This document shows, one piece after another, positions 1 through 7,169 of a stretch of 15,939 bases of DNA (positions are counted from its first letter, which is position 1; every line of letters starts with the position of its first letter). The position numbers were made by a program, and so were the translations under genes. This DNA comes from Gammaproteobacteria bacterium (GTDB taxonomy: Bacteria; Pseudomonadota; Gammaproteobacteria; SMWH01): assembly GCA_004357005.1 (NCBI GenBank), contig SMWH01000159.1:1-15939 (forward strand). The letters run 5' to 3'. Below the pieces are notes generated by a model. It searched no databases. It was not told the origin of the DNA and saw nothing but the letters and a program-made list of their open reading frames with translations.

Positions 1-125
1 ATATCCGCAGGGTGGCGAATGCCGCACTGATACCGTCCAACCGTACCGTTGGCACCATCGTAACCAACCCCGATGCGGCCAAAACCGTGCTGGGCCAAGC
101 GGGATCGACAAGGCCGGGATCGTGA
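1..125 (+). CDS. C-terminal end of an M16 (pitrilysin-like) zinc peptidase, partial
   Basis: Only the last 40 residues are in the window, read in the frame that starts at base 3 and ends in TGA at 123-125. The segment LIPSNRTVGTIVTNPD resembles the end of the second M16 domain in bacterial periplasmic zinc proteases, where a P-N-R-T-V-G stretch is followed by a short, poorly conserved tail. The next gene is also an M16 protein. In such tandem pairs the upstream member usually carries the HxxEH zinc site and does the proteolysis, so I infer that this is the catalytic subunit, although that site lies outside the window. The stop overlaps the possible GTG start of the next gene (GTGA), which suggests one operon with coupled translation. 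Confidence 0.7.
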   Translation, partial: IRRVANAALIPSNRTVGTIVTNPDAAKTVLGQAGSTRPGS

Positions 126-136
126 GGAAGAAAACG

Positions 137-1579
137 ATGAGAGACATGTGTGTAACAAAGGCAGTCGCTTTCGCCGTCCTGTTGGTGTTTCCGCTGCTGG
201 CTGGCGCGCAGGCGAAGCGGCCGGATGATATCTGGTACCCGGCGCTGCGCGAGTTTGATATTCCACAGCCCACACGCGTGGAACTGCCCAATGGCATGGT
301 GCTCATGCTGCTGGAAGATCATGAACTGCCGTTGGTGGGTGGCACGATACTGGTGCGCACCGGTTCGGTGCTTGAACCGGAAGACAAAGTCGGGCTGGCG
401 TCTCTGACCGGAACGGTAATGAGAACCGGCGGAACCACGACGCACAGCCCGGACATGATTGACGATTTTCTGGAAAACCGCGCAGCCAGCATCGAAACGA
501 GCATAGGGATTTCTTCGGGGAGAGTTTCGGTCAGCGCCCTGAAAGACGACTTCCCCGAGGTGCTGGCGCTGATGGTGGATATTCTGCGCAACCCGTACTT
601 TGACGAAGGGCGTCTGGCGGTGGCAAAGAACCGCGTCAACTCCATGATCGCCCGCCAGAACGACGACCCTCTCGGGATCATGTTTCGGGAATTCGCCGAC
701 GTGATCTACGGTCCGGAGTCTCCCTACGCTCGCGAATCTGATTACCTGTCCATCGCCAACACCACGAGGGATGACCTGGTTACTTTTCATCGGGACTATT
801 TCCACCCCAACAACTTCGTGATGGGTCTCGTCGGGGATTTTCAGACGGACGAAATGGTTGAACTGATCAGCGAGGCTTTCGCGGACTGGGAGGCGGGCCC
901 GAGCGCGCCGGATCTGGTGGGTGACTATCGCCGGCATGTGGAACCGGCCGTTTACTACATTCCCAAGGAGGACATGACCCAGTCCGACATCACCATGGGC
1001 CACCTGGGCATCCGCCACGACGATCCCGATTACGTCGCCCTGCAACTGCTCAACGAGGTATTCTCCGGCGGTTTCGCGTCGCGTCTGTTCACCCGTATCC
1101 GCAGCAAACAGGGGCTGGCGTACTCCGTGCGTGGCAGCGTCGGCAGCGGTTGGGACCATGACGGGTTGTTCCAGATGTGGATGACCACCAAGGTCGAAAC
1201 CACCGGTGCCGGCATCGAGGCGCTGATTCGGGAAGCCAAAAACCTCATCACCGAGCCACCCACCGCGGAAGAGGTGGAGCGGGCCCGGGAGAGTATTCTC
1301 AACTCCTTCGTCTTTAACTCGGATTCCCCTTCCAAGATCTTGGGGCAGCAGCTGGTGTTCGAGTACTATGGCTACCCGCTGGACTGGCTCGACCGCTACC
1401 AGCAGGCTGTCCGGGAGACCACCGTGGAAGACGTGCGCCAGGCTGCCAGGACACACATCCACCCGGACAAATTCGCCATCATGGTGGTCGGACCCAGCGA
1501 GGGCCATGACCGTCCGCTGACCGATTTCGGCCCCGTGTCGGAGATCGACATCAGCATCGCGCCTCCGCCCGGGCAGTAG
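137..1579 (+). CDS. M16-family peptidase-like protein lacking the zinc site (inactive partner subunit)
   Basis: An exported protein of 480 residues. A hydrophobic signal peptide (about residues 4-24) ends in LLAGAQA. The N-terminal M16 domain runs from about residue 45 (VELPNGMVLMLLED) to about 240, and the C-terminal M16 domain from about 250 to 450. Where active members have HxxEH after Gly-Leu-Ala, this protein has S89, G92 and T93, so the metal ligands are gone. The C-terminal R..SKQGLAYSV segment, which holds the Arg/Tyr pair that contacts substrate in the partner subunit, is kept. It most likely forms a heterodimer with the upstream M16 protein in the periplasm and helps bind peptides. 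I chose ATG 137 because AGGAAG lies six bases upstream. GTG 122 would overlap the upstream stop and add five residues. Peptide substrate unknown. Confidence 0.88.
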   Translation: MRDMCVTKAVAFAVLLVFPLLAGAQAKRPDDIWYPALREFDIPQPTRVELPNGMVLMLLEDHELPLVGGTILVRTGSVLEPEDKVGLASLTGTVMRTGGTTTHSPDMIDDFLENRAASIETSIGISSGRVSVSALKDDFPEVLALMVDILRNPYFDEGRLAVAKNRVNSMIARQNDDPLGIMFREFADVIYGPESPYARESDYLSIANTTRDDLVTFHRDYFHPNNFVMGLVGDFQTDEMVELISEAFADWEAGPSAPDLVGDYRRHVEPAVYYIPKEDMTQSDITMGHLGIRHDDPDYVALQLLNEVFSGGFASRLFTRIRSKQGLAYSVRGSVGSGWDHDGLFQMWMTTKVETTGAGIEALIREAKNLITEPPTAEEVERARESILNSFVFNSDSPSKILGQQLVFEYYGYPLDWLDRYQQAVRETTVEDVRQAARTHIHPDKFAIMVVGPSEGHDRPLTDFGPVSEIDISIAPPPGQ

Positions 1580-1589
1580 AAGCCGCTTT

Positions 1590-1650
1590 GTAGGAGCGGC
1601 TTTGTAGGAGCGGCTTTCCAGCCGCGACCCGGTTTGGCAGGAGCCGCTGT
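1590..1650 (+). repeat. REP-type palindromic repeat cluster with a duplicated half unit
   Basis: The 14-base GTAGGAGCGGCTTT occurs twice in direct tandem (1590-1603 and 1604-1617). The second copy continues into a full REP palindrome: stem GCGGCT (1610-1615), loop TTCC, stem AGCCGC (1620-1625), then GA. A more decayed half unit, GGCAGGAGCCGCTG, lies at 1637-1650. AGCCGC at 1581-1586 can also pair with the first GCGGCT (1596-1601). The same unit recurs at 13813-13917. The gapless GTAGGAGCGGCTT...AGCCGCGA form matches the REP family spread by RAYT (TnpA-REP) transposases in Pseudomonas and related bacteria. It lies between the M16 gene and cbpA and may act as a transcript-stabilising or terminating structure. 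Confidence 0.85.
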
Positions 1651-1742
1651 CAACTGCGATGTGGGTTGAAATGACACCCGGCCGGCTCCATATGAACCGG
1701 GTGTTGCGCGGCGCCTTCGTTCCGCCGACACTGGCACTGCGC

Positions 1743-2660
1743 ATGGAATTCAAGGACTACTACGACACCCTCGGTATCGGCTCTTCGGCGACCGCCGAGG
1801 AGATCAAGGGCGCCTACCGAAAGCTGGCGCGCAAGTATCACCCGGATGTCAGCAAGGAAACCGACGCTGAAGACCGTTTCAAGGAAGTCGGTGAAGCCTA
1901 CGAGGTGCTGCGTGACCCGGAAAAACGTCAGGCCTATGACGAGTTGGGTCGCAACTGGCAGGCGGGCCAGGACTTTCGCCCGCCCCCTGACTGGGAGTCG
2001 GGTTTTGGCTTCGGCGAGGCAGGGCCCGCGGGACCGTCGGGATTCTCCGATTTCTTTGACAGCCTGTTTGGGGCCCGCGGCCCGGCCGGCGGCGGTGGTC
2101 GGAGCTTCAGGATGCGCGGGGAAGATGTTCGCGCGAAACTCGAGGTGGATCTGGACTCCGCCTATAACGGGGATACGCGCCGCCTGACCCTGCAAATGCC
2201 GGCAGCTGACGGTTCGGTACAGCCACGGGCGCTGGATGTGCGCATCCCCAAGGGCATCACCCAGGGCAAGCAGATTCGCCTCAGCGGTCAGGGCGGGCCA
2301 GGTGTCGGTGGCGGGCCTGCGGGTGATCTGTATCTGGAGATCTCATTCCGGCCGCACCCCCTGTACCGGCTGGAGGGACGCAACATTCATCTGGACTTGC
2401 CGATTACCCCCTGGGAAGCGGCGCTGGGTGCGACGGTGGAGGTGCCTACTCTCGGCGGCCGCGTCGACCTGACGGTCCCGCCCAACTCCGGGGAAGGGCG
2501 CATCCTGCGTTTGCGTGGGCGTGGCTTGTCCGGCACCCGCACGGGCGATCAATATGTGCACCTGAAGGTTGTTACGCCGCCGGCGGACAGTGACGAGGCG
2601 AAGGAATTCTACGAGCGCATGGAACGGGAATTGCCGTTCAACCCCCGCAGCAATATCTAG
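1743..2660 (+). CDS. cbpA: DnaJ-class co-chaperone, curved-DNA-binding-protein type (CbpA-like)
   Basis: Cytoplasmic J-domain protein of 305 residues, the length usual for CbpA. The J domain (residues 5-70, starting DYYDTLGI) carries the HPD tripeptide at 33-35 that stimulates DnaK ATPase. A Gly/Phe-rich linker follows (about 80-125), then two beta-rich C-terminal substrate-binding domains (about 125-295). The Cys-rich zinc finger of DnaJ itself is absent, which places it with CbpA. ATG 1743 is chosen because family members begin at MEFKDYY. The frame stays open upstream (ATG 1692 is possible) but that extension has no homologous look, and neither start has a strong Shine-Dalgarno. The modulator cbpM, often downstream, is missing: the next gene is on the other strand. 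DNA binding is inferred only from the family name. Confidence 0.9.
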   Translation: MEFKDYYDTLGIGSSATAEEIKGAYRKLARKYHPDVSKETDAEDRFKEVGEAYEVLRDPEKRQAYDELGRNWQAGQDFRPPPDWESGFGFGEAGPAGPSGFSDFFDSLFGARGPAGGGGRSFRMRGEDVRAKLEVDLDSAYNGDTRRLTLQMPAADGSVQPRALDVRIPKGITQGKQIRLSGQGGPGVGGGPAGDLYLEISFRPHPLYRLEGRNIHLDLPITPWEAALGATVEVPTLGGRVDLTVPPNSGEGRILRLRGRGLSGTRTGDQYVHLKVVTPPADSDEAKEFYERMERELPFNPRSNI

Positions 2661-2732
2661 AGCTCACTTTGTGCCGTCGGACGGTTCCCGCGCCCGGGCG
2701 TCATCCATGTTCTGGACACGGAGCGCGTGTAT

Positions 2733-3479
2733 TCAATACTCGGTCCTGAAGGCTTCAGACTCGGTAATGATCTTGGCGTTCAGCACGATACCCCTGTAGA
2801 TCTCCACGACTTTCATTTCACCGTCGGGAAATTGCACAACCTGTTCGCGCCGGGCCGGCATGCCGGTTTCCGCATCCAGCCAGAGAGTGACGGCGCCCGA
2901 GTCCTGCCCGTCCACCAGGATTTCGAATTCAAAACGCCGGGTGGCGCGCCCCTTGAGATCCTCATCCACAACTTCCGTGAAATTGACGGCCTTGACCCAT
3001 TCCGCGACGCCACCGTCGGCATGCTCCGGTGCCTTGCCGCTGCCGATGGTCATGACGTTGTGCAGCAGTCCCATGCGTGTAAACCCCAGCAGGATGCTCT
3101 GTTCGAGCTCCGGTCCGCGTTCTACGCTGAAGAAGTCGTTCTCCGTGCGCCAACGGGTGTCGGTTTTGTTGGAAAACAGTTCCGCGGTCCACTGTTCGCC
3201 CATGAAACTGCCACGAAATCCAAAACGCAATTGCTTTCCGGCTACCAGTTGGGTCTCGCCGGCGACCCTGGCCTCGACAGCCCCGCTGGCCGTTATTACG
3301 GCGCCGATGGTAACGTTGGCGGCTTCCTGTAGACGCGTTTCCAGCGTCGTGAAGAGTTCTTCACCGGATTCCGCCAGCACCACCGGCGCTGCCAGAAACC
3401 CGATACAAAACAACAACGCAGTTCGGAGGCGTGTGCTTTCCGGTTCAGGGAGCCGGGGAGATGGTTGGAGAGTTTTCAT
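2733..3479 (-). CDS. Exported protein resembling the LolA/LppX (DUF2092-like) fold
   Basis: A protein of 248 residues with a signal peptide preceded by an unusually long n-region of about 20 residues: hydrophobic core TALLFCIGFLAAPVVLA, cleavage probably before ESGEE. The mature part alternates short beta strands, and near the end TLWLDAETGMPARREQVVQF looks like the strand-turn-strand of LolA/LppX-type periplasmic proteins, which form an open beta barrel that holds a lipid. I cannot identify the family firmly and no catalytic motif is visible. It is the second gene of a minus-strand pair. ATG 3479 lies inside the 3' end of the metalloprotease gene (35-base overlap), and TTG 3485 is an alternative start. 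Translation is therefore probably coupled, and the two proteins may act together in the envelope. Confidence 0.6.
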   Translation of the reverse strand: MKTLQPSPRLPEPESTRLRTALLFCIGFLAAPVVLAESGEELFTTLETRLQEAANVTIGAVITASGAVEARVAGETQLVAGKQLRFGFRGSFMGEQWTAELFSNKTDTRWRTENDFFSVERGPELEQSILLGFTRMGLLHNVMTIGSGKAPEHADGGVAEWVKAVNFTEVVDEDLKGRATRRFEFEILVDGQDSGAVTLWLDAETGMPARREQVVQFPDGEMKVVEIYRGIVLNAKIITESEAFRTEY

Positions 3480-4944
3480 CAGCAAGCTGTTCCGTTTTTC
3501 CAGTCATGATTGCTTTGCGCAAGGCCGCCAGCGGTGCGCCATCATCGAGACTGACTTCATCTCGACTTACGTCCAGGCCCAGCGCCCGGTAGGCATCGTG
3601 CAACTCCGGGAAATCGCTGGACTCGATGTAGCGGTCGTGGAGCGGCACAAAAACCGTCTCCCCGACCAACTGGTCGAGGCGCTGCATGACGTCCCGGGCC
3701 TGCCACGTCTTATCGGAGGGCAGGCAACAATCTGCGAAACGCTGCATGGCCAGATCCAGTGATATTTGACCACCTGTGCGTTGGCGGAGTTCCAGGTCGG
3801 CCAGCAACGCAATCGCCGTTCCCGTCCAATAGACCCGCATATAGGCGCCGTCACGGCGCATGTTGCGGCTTGCGTCCAGAAGCGTCTGGTCACCCCGGGT
3901 GTTGCGGATCCCGCGCTGGAAACCTTCATGCAATTTCTGCCATGCTTTGTGTTCGCTGTACTCGCCGGCTCGCGCCATGAGTACGTTCTGATAATAGGTT
4001 GCCAGACCTTCGGACAACCATGCACCATTTCGACTGACGAACGGCAGTAAAAGGTGGCTGAACTCGTGGGTGGCGGTCCAATCGCCGGTAAATCGCTGCA
4101 GGGAATAGGATGGATCCACGAAGAACTGGACCGCCCCTCCGCCACCACGGATAACGCGTCCGAACGGAACCGGTTCGCCCTTTTCACCGACCGGAACGAT
4201 CACCACCTGAGGTTCCTGCCTGGGCAATTTCCCGTAGGCGCCCCGCACATTTTCCAGCGCGGCGTGCAGCCAGCGAAGCATCTTATCCCGGTCATATGGG
4301 CGATCTCCGTCGAGCATCGCCACGCGCAAGGTCATGTTGTCCACGGAGATCTTTGTCACTTCGAAATCACCGAAGGCCACGGTTGCTGACCAGGAATAGG
4401 GCGTGTGTCCAACGTGACAAACGACCCGCGAACCATCGCGTTCCACCGTATGCCATGGAACGGAGACGTTCACACCGTTGGGCAGGTCGAAGACGATTTC
4501 GATATCCGTATCCGCATCCAGGGATCGGGGACGCCAGAACCACAACTGTGGCGACACCAGCAGATCATCTCCAACGCGTCTGGCGAGCCCCATTTCATCC
4601 TTCTTCTGGTGCTGGGCAGCTGCTCCCGCATCCACCCGGTAACTCACGCAGGCGTTTTCGCCGAGTCGGCCGAGGCGCATGTAACGGCCGTCCGGATACA
4701 GGCGGCTGCCCGAGCTCACTACCCTGAACTCACTCAAATACTGTTGAGCTTCATCTGACGAGGTCTGCAATATGCGCGGCGGCACGCCATCGAAACAGGC
4801 TTCCACCTGGAGAATGTTCAATTCCTCGTCTACCCGGATGGTGTAGCGGTGCAGGATGTCGGCATCGACGCTTCCCCACGCGACGAGTCCCCAGCCAAGT
4901 GAGGCGCATAGCAGGCTCTGGAGGCATTGGCGGGTCTGATGCAT
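3445..4944 (-). CDS. Secreted gluzincin-type (M61-like) metalloprotease
   Basis: A protein of 499 residues with a moderately hydrophobic signal-like N terminus (about 9-28). The first half (about 30-200) is beta-rich, like the N-terminal domain of M61 aminopeptidases. The catalytic region carries HEFSH at 293-297 (HExxH: two zinc ligands and the general base) and a third ligand at E312 within WLSEGLATYYQN, the spacing expected for gluzincins. The C-terminal part is helical. Unlike classical M61 glycyl aminopeptidases I see no C-terminal PDZ domain, so M61-like is the limit of the call and the substrate is unknown. It heads a two-gene minus-strand unit with the LolA-like gene. There is no clear Shine-Dalgarno before ATG 4944; a promoter candidate lies 30-60 bases upstream. 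Confidence 0.8.
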   Translation of the reverse strand: MHQTRQCLQSLLCASLGWGLVAWGSVDADILHRYTIRVDEELNILQVEACFDGVPPRILQTSSDEAQQYLSEFRVVSSGSRLYPDGRYMRLGRLGENACVSYRVDAGAAAQHQKKDEMGLARRVGDDLLVSPQLWFWRPRSLDADTDIEIVFDLPNGVNVSVPWHTVERDGSRVVCHVGHTPYSWSATVAFGDFEVTKISVDNMTLRVAMLDGDRPYDRDKMLRWLHAALENVRGAYGKLPRQEPQVVIVPVGEKGEPVPFGRVIRGGGGAVQFFVDPSYSLQRFTGDWTATHEFSHLLLPFVSRNGAWLSEGLATYYQNVLMARAGEYSEHKAWQKLHEGFQRGIRNTRGDQTLLDASRNMRRDGAYMRVYWTGTAIALLADLELRQRTGGQISLDLAMQRFADCCLPSDKTWQARDVMQRLDQLVGETVFVPLHDRYIESSDFPELHDAYRALGLDVSRDEVSLDDGAPLAALRKAIMTGKTEQLADENSPTISPAP

Positions 4945-4973
4945 AGTGGGGCCGTTCGCAGATCCGAGGCAGC

Positions 4974-5003
4974 ATCATACTCACACGGAGCATGCCGGGT
5001 GAA
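4974..5003 (-). promoter_or_regulatory. Candidate sigma-70 promoter for the metalloprotease/LolA-like pair
   Basis: Read on the minus strand, TTCACC (4998-5003, 4 of 6 to TTGACA) and TATGAT (4974-4979, 5 of 6 to TATAAT) are separated by 18 bases. A start near 4967 would give a leader of about 23 bases before ATG 4944. The segment 4945-5036 is the whole divergent spacer, so the promoter for the plus-strand hydrolase gene must also lie here or further upstream. I could not find a good one. Confidence 0.4.
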
Positions 5004-5036
5004 TGCGACTGATTACCCATAGCGCGGAGACTACCC

Positions 5037-6242
5037 ATGCCTTCAGAACATGTCCGATTCCCGGGCAGCCAGGGTCATGAACTCGATGCCCGTTTCGACC
5101 GGCCTTCCGGGCCCTTTCGCGGCTGCGCCCTGTTCGCCCACTGTTTCAGTTGCAGCAAGGAAACCCGGGCTGCAAGCCGCATCAGCCGGGCCCTGGCCCA
5201 GCGGGGCATTGCGGCCCTGCGCTTTGATTTCACGGGTCTGGGGGCCAGCGAAGGCGAGTTCTCCGAAACCAACTTCTCCACCAACGTGGCGGACATCGTG
5301 GCGGCGGCGCGTTTTCTGGCCGCTGAATACGGGCCGGTCAACTTGCTGGTGGGCCACAGTCTGGGGGGTGCTGGTGTGCTGGCGGCTGCAGCGGAGATTC
5401 CGGAGGCCCAGGCAGTGGCGACGATTAATGCCCCATCGGATCCCGCGCATGTGCAACACCTGCTCGGGGATGCGGTGAGCGACATCATGCACACGGGGGA
5501 AGCGCCGGTGGATCTGGCCGGGCGCCCCTTCGTGATTCAGAAACAGTTTCTGGACGACATTCAGCAACATGACCTGGCCGCCAAGGTGCGCGACATGCGC
5601 AAAGCGCTGATGATCTTCCACGCGCCGGCGGATGCCACCGTGAGCATTGATCATGCTGGTTACATTTTTCAGGCAGCGAAACATCCCAAGAGCTTTGTTT
5701 CTCTTGATGGCGCCGATCACATGCTCACACGCCGCCAGGACTCGGAGTTCGTGGCCGCCATGTTGTCCGCCTGGTTGGAACCTTATCTAAAGCCCGATAT
5801 GGAACAACTTCCCGAAACGGGACAAGTGGTGGTTCGCGAAGCCCCTACAGGCCGGTTCACCCAGGAAATACGCGCCGGACGCCACCACCTTTTCGGTGAT
5901 GAACCTGTGGCTGCCGGTGGTGACGATGCCGGGCCATCACCCTATGATTATCTGCTGGTTGCGCTGGGTACCTGCACGGCCATGACCTTGCGGATGTATG
6001 CCGATCGCAAGAAATTGCCGCTGGAACAGGTCACGGTGGAACTGACCCACGACAAAATACATGCGAAAGACTGTGAGGAATGTGAGACCCGGAAAGGCCG
6101 CATCGACCACATCGGTCGGAAGATCTCCATCAAAGGCGATCTGGATGACGCTCAGCGCGCCCGTATGTTCGAGATCGCCGATATGTGTCCCGTGCACCGG
6201 ACCCTCGAGTCCGAAATCCGCATCACTACACAAGAAAGGTGA
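5037..6242 (+). CDS. Alpha/beta hydrolase fused to an OsmC-like peroxide-reductase domain
   Basis: A cytoplasmic protein of 401 residues made of two complete domains. Residues 1-250 are an alpha/beta hydrolase with nucleophile S108 in GHSLGG, acid D199 in HAPADATV and H228 in DGADHML, so the triad is complete. Residues 262-400 are an OsmC/Ohr-like domain with both redox cysteines: C313 in GTCTAM and C384 in MCPVHR. OsmC-family proteins reduce organic hydroperoxides with thiol cofactors. In the fusion the hydrolase may release or channel ester or acyl substrates, but its substrate is not established. GGAGA at 5026-5030 is a suitable ribosome binding site for ATG 5037. The gene stands alone between a divergent protease gene and a terminator, and the fusion is a recurring architecture in proteobacteria. 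Confidence 0.9.
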   Translation: MPSEHVRFPGSQGHELDARFDRPSGPFRGCALFAHCFSCSKETRAASRISRALAQRGIAALRFDFTGLGASEGEFSETNFSTNVADIVAAARFLAAEYGPVNLLVGHSLGGAGVLAAAAEIPEAQAVATINAPSDPAHVQHLLGDAVSDIMHTGEAPVDLAGRPFVIQKQFLDDIQQHDLAAKVRDMRKALMIFHAPADATVSIDHAGYIFQAAKHPKSFVSLDGADHMLTRRQDSEFVAAMLSAWLEPYLKPDMEQLPETGQVVVREAPTGRFTQEIRAGRHHLFGDEPVAAGGDDAGPSPYDYLLVALGTCTAMTLRMYADRKKLPLEQVTVELTHDKIHAKDCEECETRKGRIDHIGRKISIKGDLDDAQRARMFEIADMCPVHRTLESEIRITTQER

Positions 6243-6289
6243 CGTCACACAATAGGGGACAGGATCGTTTTCTCCGATGCGCGTCGGCC

Positions 6290-6327
6290 GGACGCGGCTT
6301 GGCAAGAAACGAAGCCGTCCCGTTTTT
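6290..6327 (+). terminator. Intrinsic terminator after the hydrolase-OsmC gene
   Basis: GGAC (6290-6293) and GGCTT (6296-6300) pair with AAGCC GTCC (6312-6320), leaving a two-base bulge and an 11-base loop. The stem is followed by CG and TTTTT (6323-6327), and a second run of eight T lies at 6333-6340 running into the aroE stop. It lies about 48 bases after the stop of the plus-strand gene. On the minus strand the hairpin lacks a following T run, so it would not obviously terminate aroE transcripts. Confidence 0.7.
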
Positions 6328-6338
6328 CCACGTTTTTT

Positions 6339-7169
6339 TTAGGCGACGCGCTGTTGCATCGCGGCAATGACCCGCGGCGTGTCCGGGCGTTTGCCCGTCC
6401 AGAGAAAGAAGGACTCCGCGCCCTGTTCCACGAGCATGCCCACGCCATCCAGAACATGCAGGGCGCCTTGCAGGCGCGCCCAGCGCAGAAACGGCTCGGC
6501 CAGCGCGCCATAGGATAGGTCATAACAACAACCTGCGGCTCCAACGATGCCATCCGGCAATGGCGGCGCTTCCTCGGCGTGCCCCATGGAAGTCGCATTG
6601 ATGATGATGTCGTAGGGACCATCGGAGGCGACGTCCTCGAAAGACATTGCGCGGACATCCGCGAACCGCCCGGCGATCTCTTCCGCACGTTCGACGCCGC
6701 GGTTCACAACGACCAGCGCAGAAACCTTCTCCGATAGCAGGGCCGGGACGATGCCCCGGGCGGCGCCGCCGGCACCGACCACCAGAACACGCCGGTCGAA
6801 CACCTTGATATGGGCGTTCCCGGTCAGATCTCGGACCAGTCCCATCCCGTCCGTATTGTCCCCGCGCCAGCTTTCCTTTTCGGTCCGTAACACGGTGTTC
6901 ACCGCAACCGCTTCGCGTGCCCGATCCGACAAATCACCGCACACGCACAAGGCTTCTTCTTTCAACGGCAGCGTGATGTTGCCGCCGTGCCCGTTCTCCG
7001 TGGCAAACACATCCAGGGCGGATGCCAGGTTGCCGGGCTCGGTATCGATCGTTTCATAAGAAAGATCGCAGCCGGTCTGCTCGGCGAACAGACGGTGCAT
7101 TTCAGGGGAGGGACTGTGGGCCACCGGGTGCCCGAAAAGCGCGCAACGAATGCTCACTCCTTCAGCCAC
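6339..7169 (-). CDS. aroE: Shikimate 5-dehydrogenase
   Basis: Reduces 3-dehydroshikimate to shikimate with NADPH, the fourth step of chorismate synthesis, in the cytoplasm. Length 276 residues is normal. Seen: shikimate-binding FGHPVAHSPSP (12-22), catalytic K70 in NITLPLK, D107 in GDNTDG, and the nucleotide-binding loop GAGGAARG (132-139). The C-terminal helix DGVGMLVEQGAESFFLWTG is typical. The start is uncertain: GTG 7169 overlaps hemB by 16 bases, while GTG 7157 would give the four-base GTGA overlap and a protein beginning SIRCALFG, closer to known AroE starts. Neither has a well-spaced Shine-Dalgarno, so translation is probably coupled to hemB. It is the last gene of the minus-strand hemB-aroE unit. 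Confidence 0.95.
   Translation of the reverse strand: MAEGVSIRCALFGHPVAHSPSPEMHRLFAEQTGCDLSYETIDTEPGNLASALDVFATENGHGGNITLPLKEEALCVCGDLSDRAREAVAVNTVLRTEKESWRGDNTDGMGLVRDLTGNAHIKVFDRRVLVVGAGGAARGIVPALLSEKVSALVVVNRGVERAEEIAGRFADVRAMSFEDVASDGPYDIIINATSMGHAEEAPPLPDGIVGAAGCCYDLSYGALAEPFLRWARLQGALHVLDGVGMLVEQGAESFFLWTGKRPDTPRVIAAMQQRVA

Noticed and set aside
1659..1742. N-terminal extension of the cbpA-like protein
   Set aside because: The frame is open, but J-domain proteins of this type start at the MEFKDYY position; the extension overlaps REP-derived sequence and has no supporting ribosome binding site.
2716..2730. ACACG/CGTGT hairpin between cbpA and the LolA-like gene as a terminator
   Set aside because: Only five pairs and no T run on either strand.
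2727..3762. Plus-strand open frames of 201 and 300 residues
   Set aside because: They lie opposite the LolA-like and metalloprotease genes, which have a signal peptide and a zinc motif; the plus-strand frames have neither domains nor good starts.
6239..6248. GTGACGTCAC perfect palindrome over the stop of the hydrolase-OsmC gene
   Set aside because: It overlaps the stop codon and is a single short site with no promoter nearby; probably chance.
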